A stretch of 5,698 nucleotides of DNA from CAZDSS01 sp964508185 (GTDB lineage: Bacteria; Pseudomonadota; Alphaproteobacteria; Sphingomonadales; Govanellaceae): contig CAZDSS010000142.1 in assembly GCA_964508185.1 (NCBI GenBank), forward strand, positions 1-5,698. Direction: 5' to 3'. The position numbers were made by a program, and so were the translations under genes. This document shows, in pieces, positions 4,555-5,698 of this stretch. The notes beneath the pieces are model-generated. The model saw only the letters and a list, made by a program, of their open reading frames with translations. It was not told the DNA's origin and did no database searches. Each line of letters begins with the position of its first letter. Position 1 is the first letter of the stretch.

Positions 4555-5698
4555 ATGACTCAGAATGCTTTCGATGTCATCGTGATCGGTGGCGGCCACG
4601 CCGGATGCGAGGCGGCCGCGGCGGCCGCGCGCATGGGCGCGCGCACCCTCCTTGGCACCCATCGCCTCGACACCATCGGCGAGATGTCCTGCAATCCGGC
4701 CATCGGGGGACTGGGCAAGGGACATCTGGTGCGCGAGATCGACGCCCTCGACGGCGTGATGGCGCGGGCCATCGATCGCGGGGGCATCCAGTTCCGCATG
4801 CTCAACCGGCGGAAGGGCCCGGCCGTGCGCGGGCCACGCGCCCAGGCCGACCGCAAGCTCTACCGGCAGGCGGTTCAGGACATCCTGTTCAACTATCCCA
4901 ACCTCACCATTCTGCCGCTGAGCGTCGAGGATCTGGTGATCGCGGACGGCGAGAAGCCCCGGGTTAGCGGGATCGTGACCGGGGACGGTCAGGTGTTCAC
5001 GGCCGGGGCGGTGATCCTCACCACCGGCACCTTCCTCCGCGGCCTCATCCATATCGGCGAGCGGAAGATCGCGGGCGGCCGCACCGGCGAGGCCCCGGCG
5101 CTGGGGCTGTCCGACACGCTCGCGCGGCTCGGGTTTGCCCTCGGGCGGCTCAAGACGGGAACGCCGCCGCGGCTCGACGGGCGGACGATCGACTGGGAGT
5201 CCCTCGAAGTGCAGCCGGGGGACGATCCCCCCCAGCCCTTCTCCTTCCTGACGGAGCGGATCACCACGCCGCAGATCAACTGCCATATCACGCGCACGAC
5301 GGAGCGGACCCACGCGATCATCCGCGCCAATCTCCATCGCGCGCCCATGTATTCGGGCCAGATCGAAAGCCGCGGCCCGCGCTATTGCCCCTCCATCGAG
5401 GACAAGATCGTGCGCTTCGCCGATAAGGAAAGCCATCAGATCTTCCTCGAGCCCGAAGGGCTGGACGACGACACCGTCTATCCCAACGGCATTTCAACCT
5501 CCCTGCCCGAGGAAGTGCAGTGGGAGCTGGTGCGCAGCATCCCGGGCCTCGAGAAGGCGGATATCCTGCGGCCGGGCTATGCCATCGAATACGATTTCGT
5601 GGATCCGCGCGAACTGCATCCGACACTGGAGACCCGCCGGGTGGAACATCTCTATTTCGCGGGCCAGATCAACGGCACCACGGGATATGAGGAAGCGG
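4555..5698 (+). CDS. mnmG: tRNA uridine-5-carboxymethylaminomethyl(34) synthesis enzyme MnmG (partial, 3' end missing)
   Basis: This is the FAD-dependent partner of MnmE (older name GidA) in wobble-U34 tRNA modification; the two form a cytoplasmic complex. The window contains 381 codons plus one base of a protein normally about 620-630 residues, open to the right edge. The N-terminus DVIVIGGGHAGCEAA carries the FAD-binding GxGxxG at 12-17. SCNPAIGGLGKGHLVREIDAL (45-65) contains Cys46, equivalent to E. coli Cys47. GPRYCPSIEDKI holds Cys278, equivalent to catalytic Cys277. The second family signature, AGQINGTTGYEEA, is at 369-381, just where the window ends. No frameshift or stop occurs in the visible part. 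The ATG start at 4555 is preceded by GGAG (4541-4544), a slightly long ten-base spacing. The start of the FAD domain at residue 7 supports this choice. It follows mnmE and a parS site. Confidence 0.97.
   Translation, partial: MTQNAFDVIVIGGGHAGCEAAAAAARMGARTLLGTHRLDTIGEMSCNPAIGGLGKGHLVREIDALDGVMARAIDRGGIQFRMLNRRKGPAVRGPRAQADRKLYRQAVQDILFNYPNLTILPLSVEDLVIADGEKPRVSGIVTGDGQVFTAGAVILTTGTFLRGLIHIGERKIAGGRTGEAPALGLSDTLARLGFALGRLKTGTPPRLDGRTIDWESLEVQPGDDPPQPFSFLTERITTPQINCHITRTTERTHAIIRANLHRAPMYSGQIESRGPRYCPSIEDKIVRFADKESHQIFLEPEGLDDDTVYPNGISTSLPEEVQWELVRSIPGLEKADILRPGYAIEYDFVDPRELHPTLETRRVEHLYFAGQINGTTGYEEA

Noticed and set aside
4612..4629. Tandem nine-base repeat GCGGCCGCG at the start of mnmG
   Set aside because: It encodes the alanine run just after the FAD-binding glycine motif, where small residues are normal; explained by GC-rich alanine codons.
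4438..5436. A 332-codon open frame on the minus strand opposite mnmG
   Set aside because: MnmG on the plus strand matches family motifs throughout; the antisense frame has no motif and is a GC-bias shadow.

Overview
This is a GC-rich chromosomal window (third codon positions mostly G or C). It most likely comes from an alphaproteobacterium and lies near the replication origin. The main evidence is the order mnmE, a parS-type palindrome, then mnmG; in many alphaproteobacteria this block leads on to rsmG-parA-parB beside oriC. The small DUF6489-like gene and the MnmE and MnmG sequences fit that placement. The species cannot be named from the window.

Layout. Positions 1-62 hold the last 19 codons of an unidentified plus-strand gene, closed by a strong hairpin at 84-117 that can terminate transcription in both directions. 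From 132 to 2328 three minus-strand genes form a compact unit, transcribed in the order ogt-type O6-alkylguanine-DNA alkyltransferase, dienelactone hydrolase-family protein, QorA-type NADPH:quinone oxidoreductase. The gaps are 41 and 5 bases. Together they look like a small housekeeping set dealing with alkylating or electrophilic damage, although that joint role is inferred.

A divergent control region at about 2329-2430 separates this unit from a plus-strand unit: a 96-residue DUF6489-like protein, a thioredoxin-fold [2Fe-2S] ferredoxin (4-base overlap), mnmE (9-base gap) and, after 91 bases, mnmG, which runs off the right edge. MnmE (GTPase) and MnmG (FAD protein) together install the aminomethyl or carboxymethylaminomethyl group on wobble uridine 34 of certain tRNAs. 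The neighbouring ferredoxin suggests, without proving, a redox link.

Points of most interest: (1) the 16-base site TGTTCCACGTGAAACA at 4487-4502, an exact match to the classical ParB-binding parS consensus, placed only 52 bases upstream of the mnmG start; (2) a hairpin directly upstream of the mnmG ribosome-binding site; (3) an eight-base perfect Shine-Dalgarno sequence at 2364-2371 serving either an 18-codon leader ORF whose stop overlaps the DUF6489 start, or an alternative GTG start of that gene. No mobile element, CRISPR array, tRNA or rRNA was seen. The window is mainly core chromosome; I found no evidence of a new defence or accessory system.
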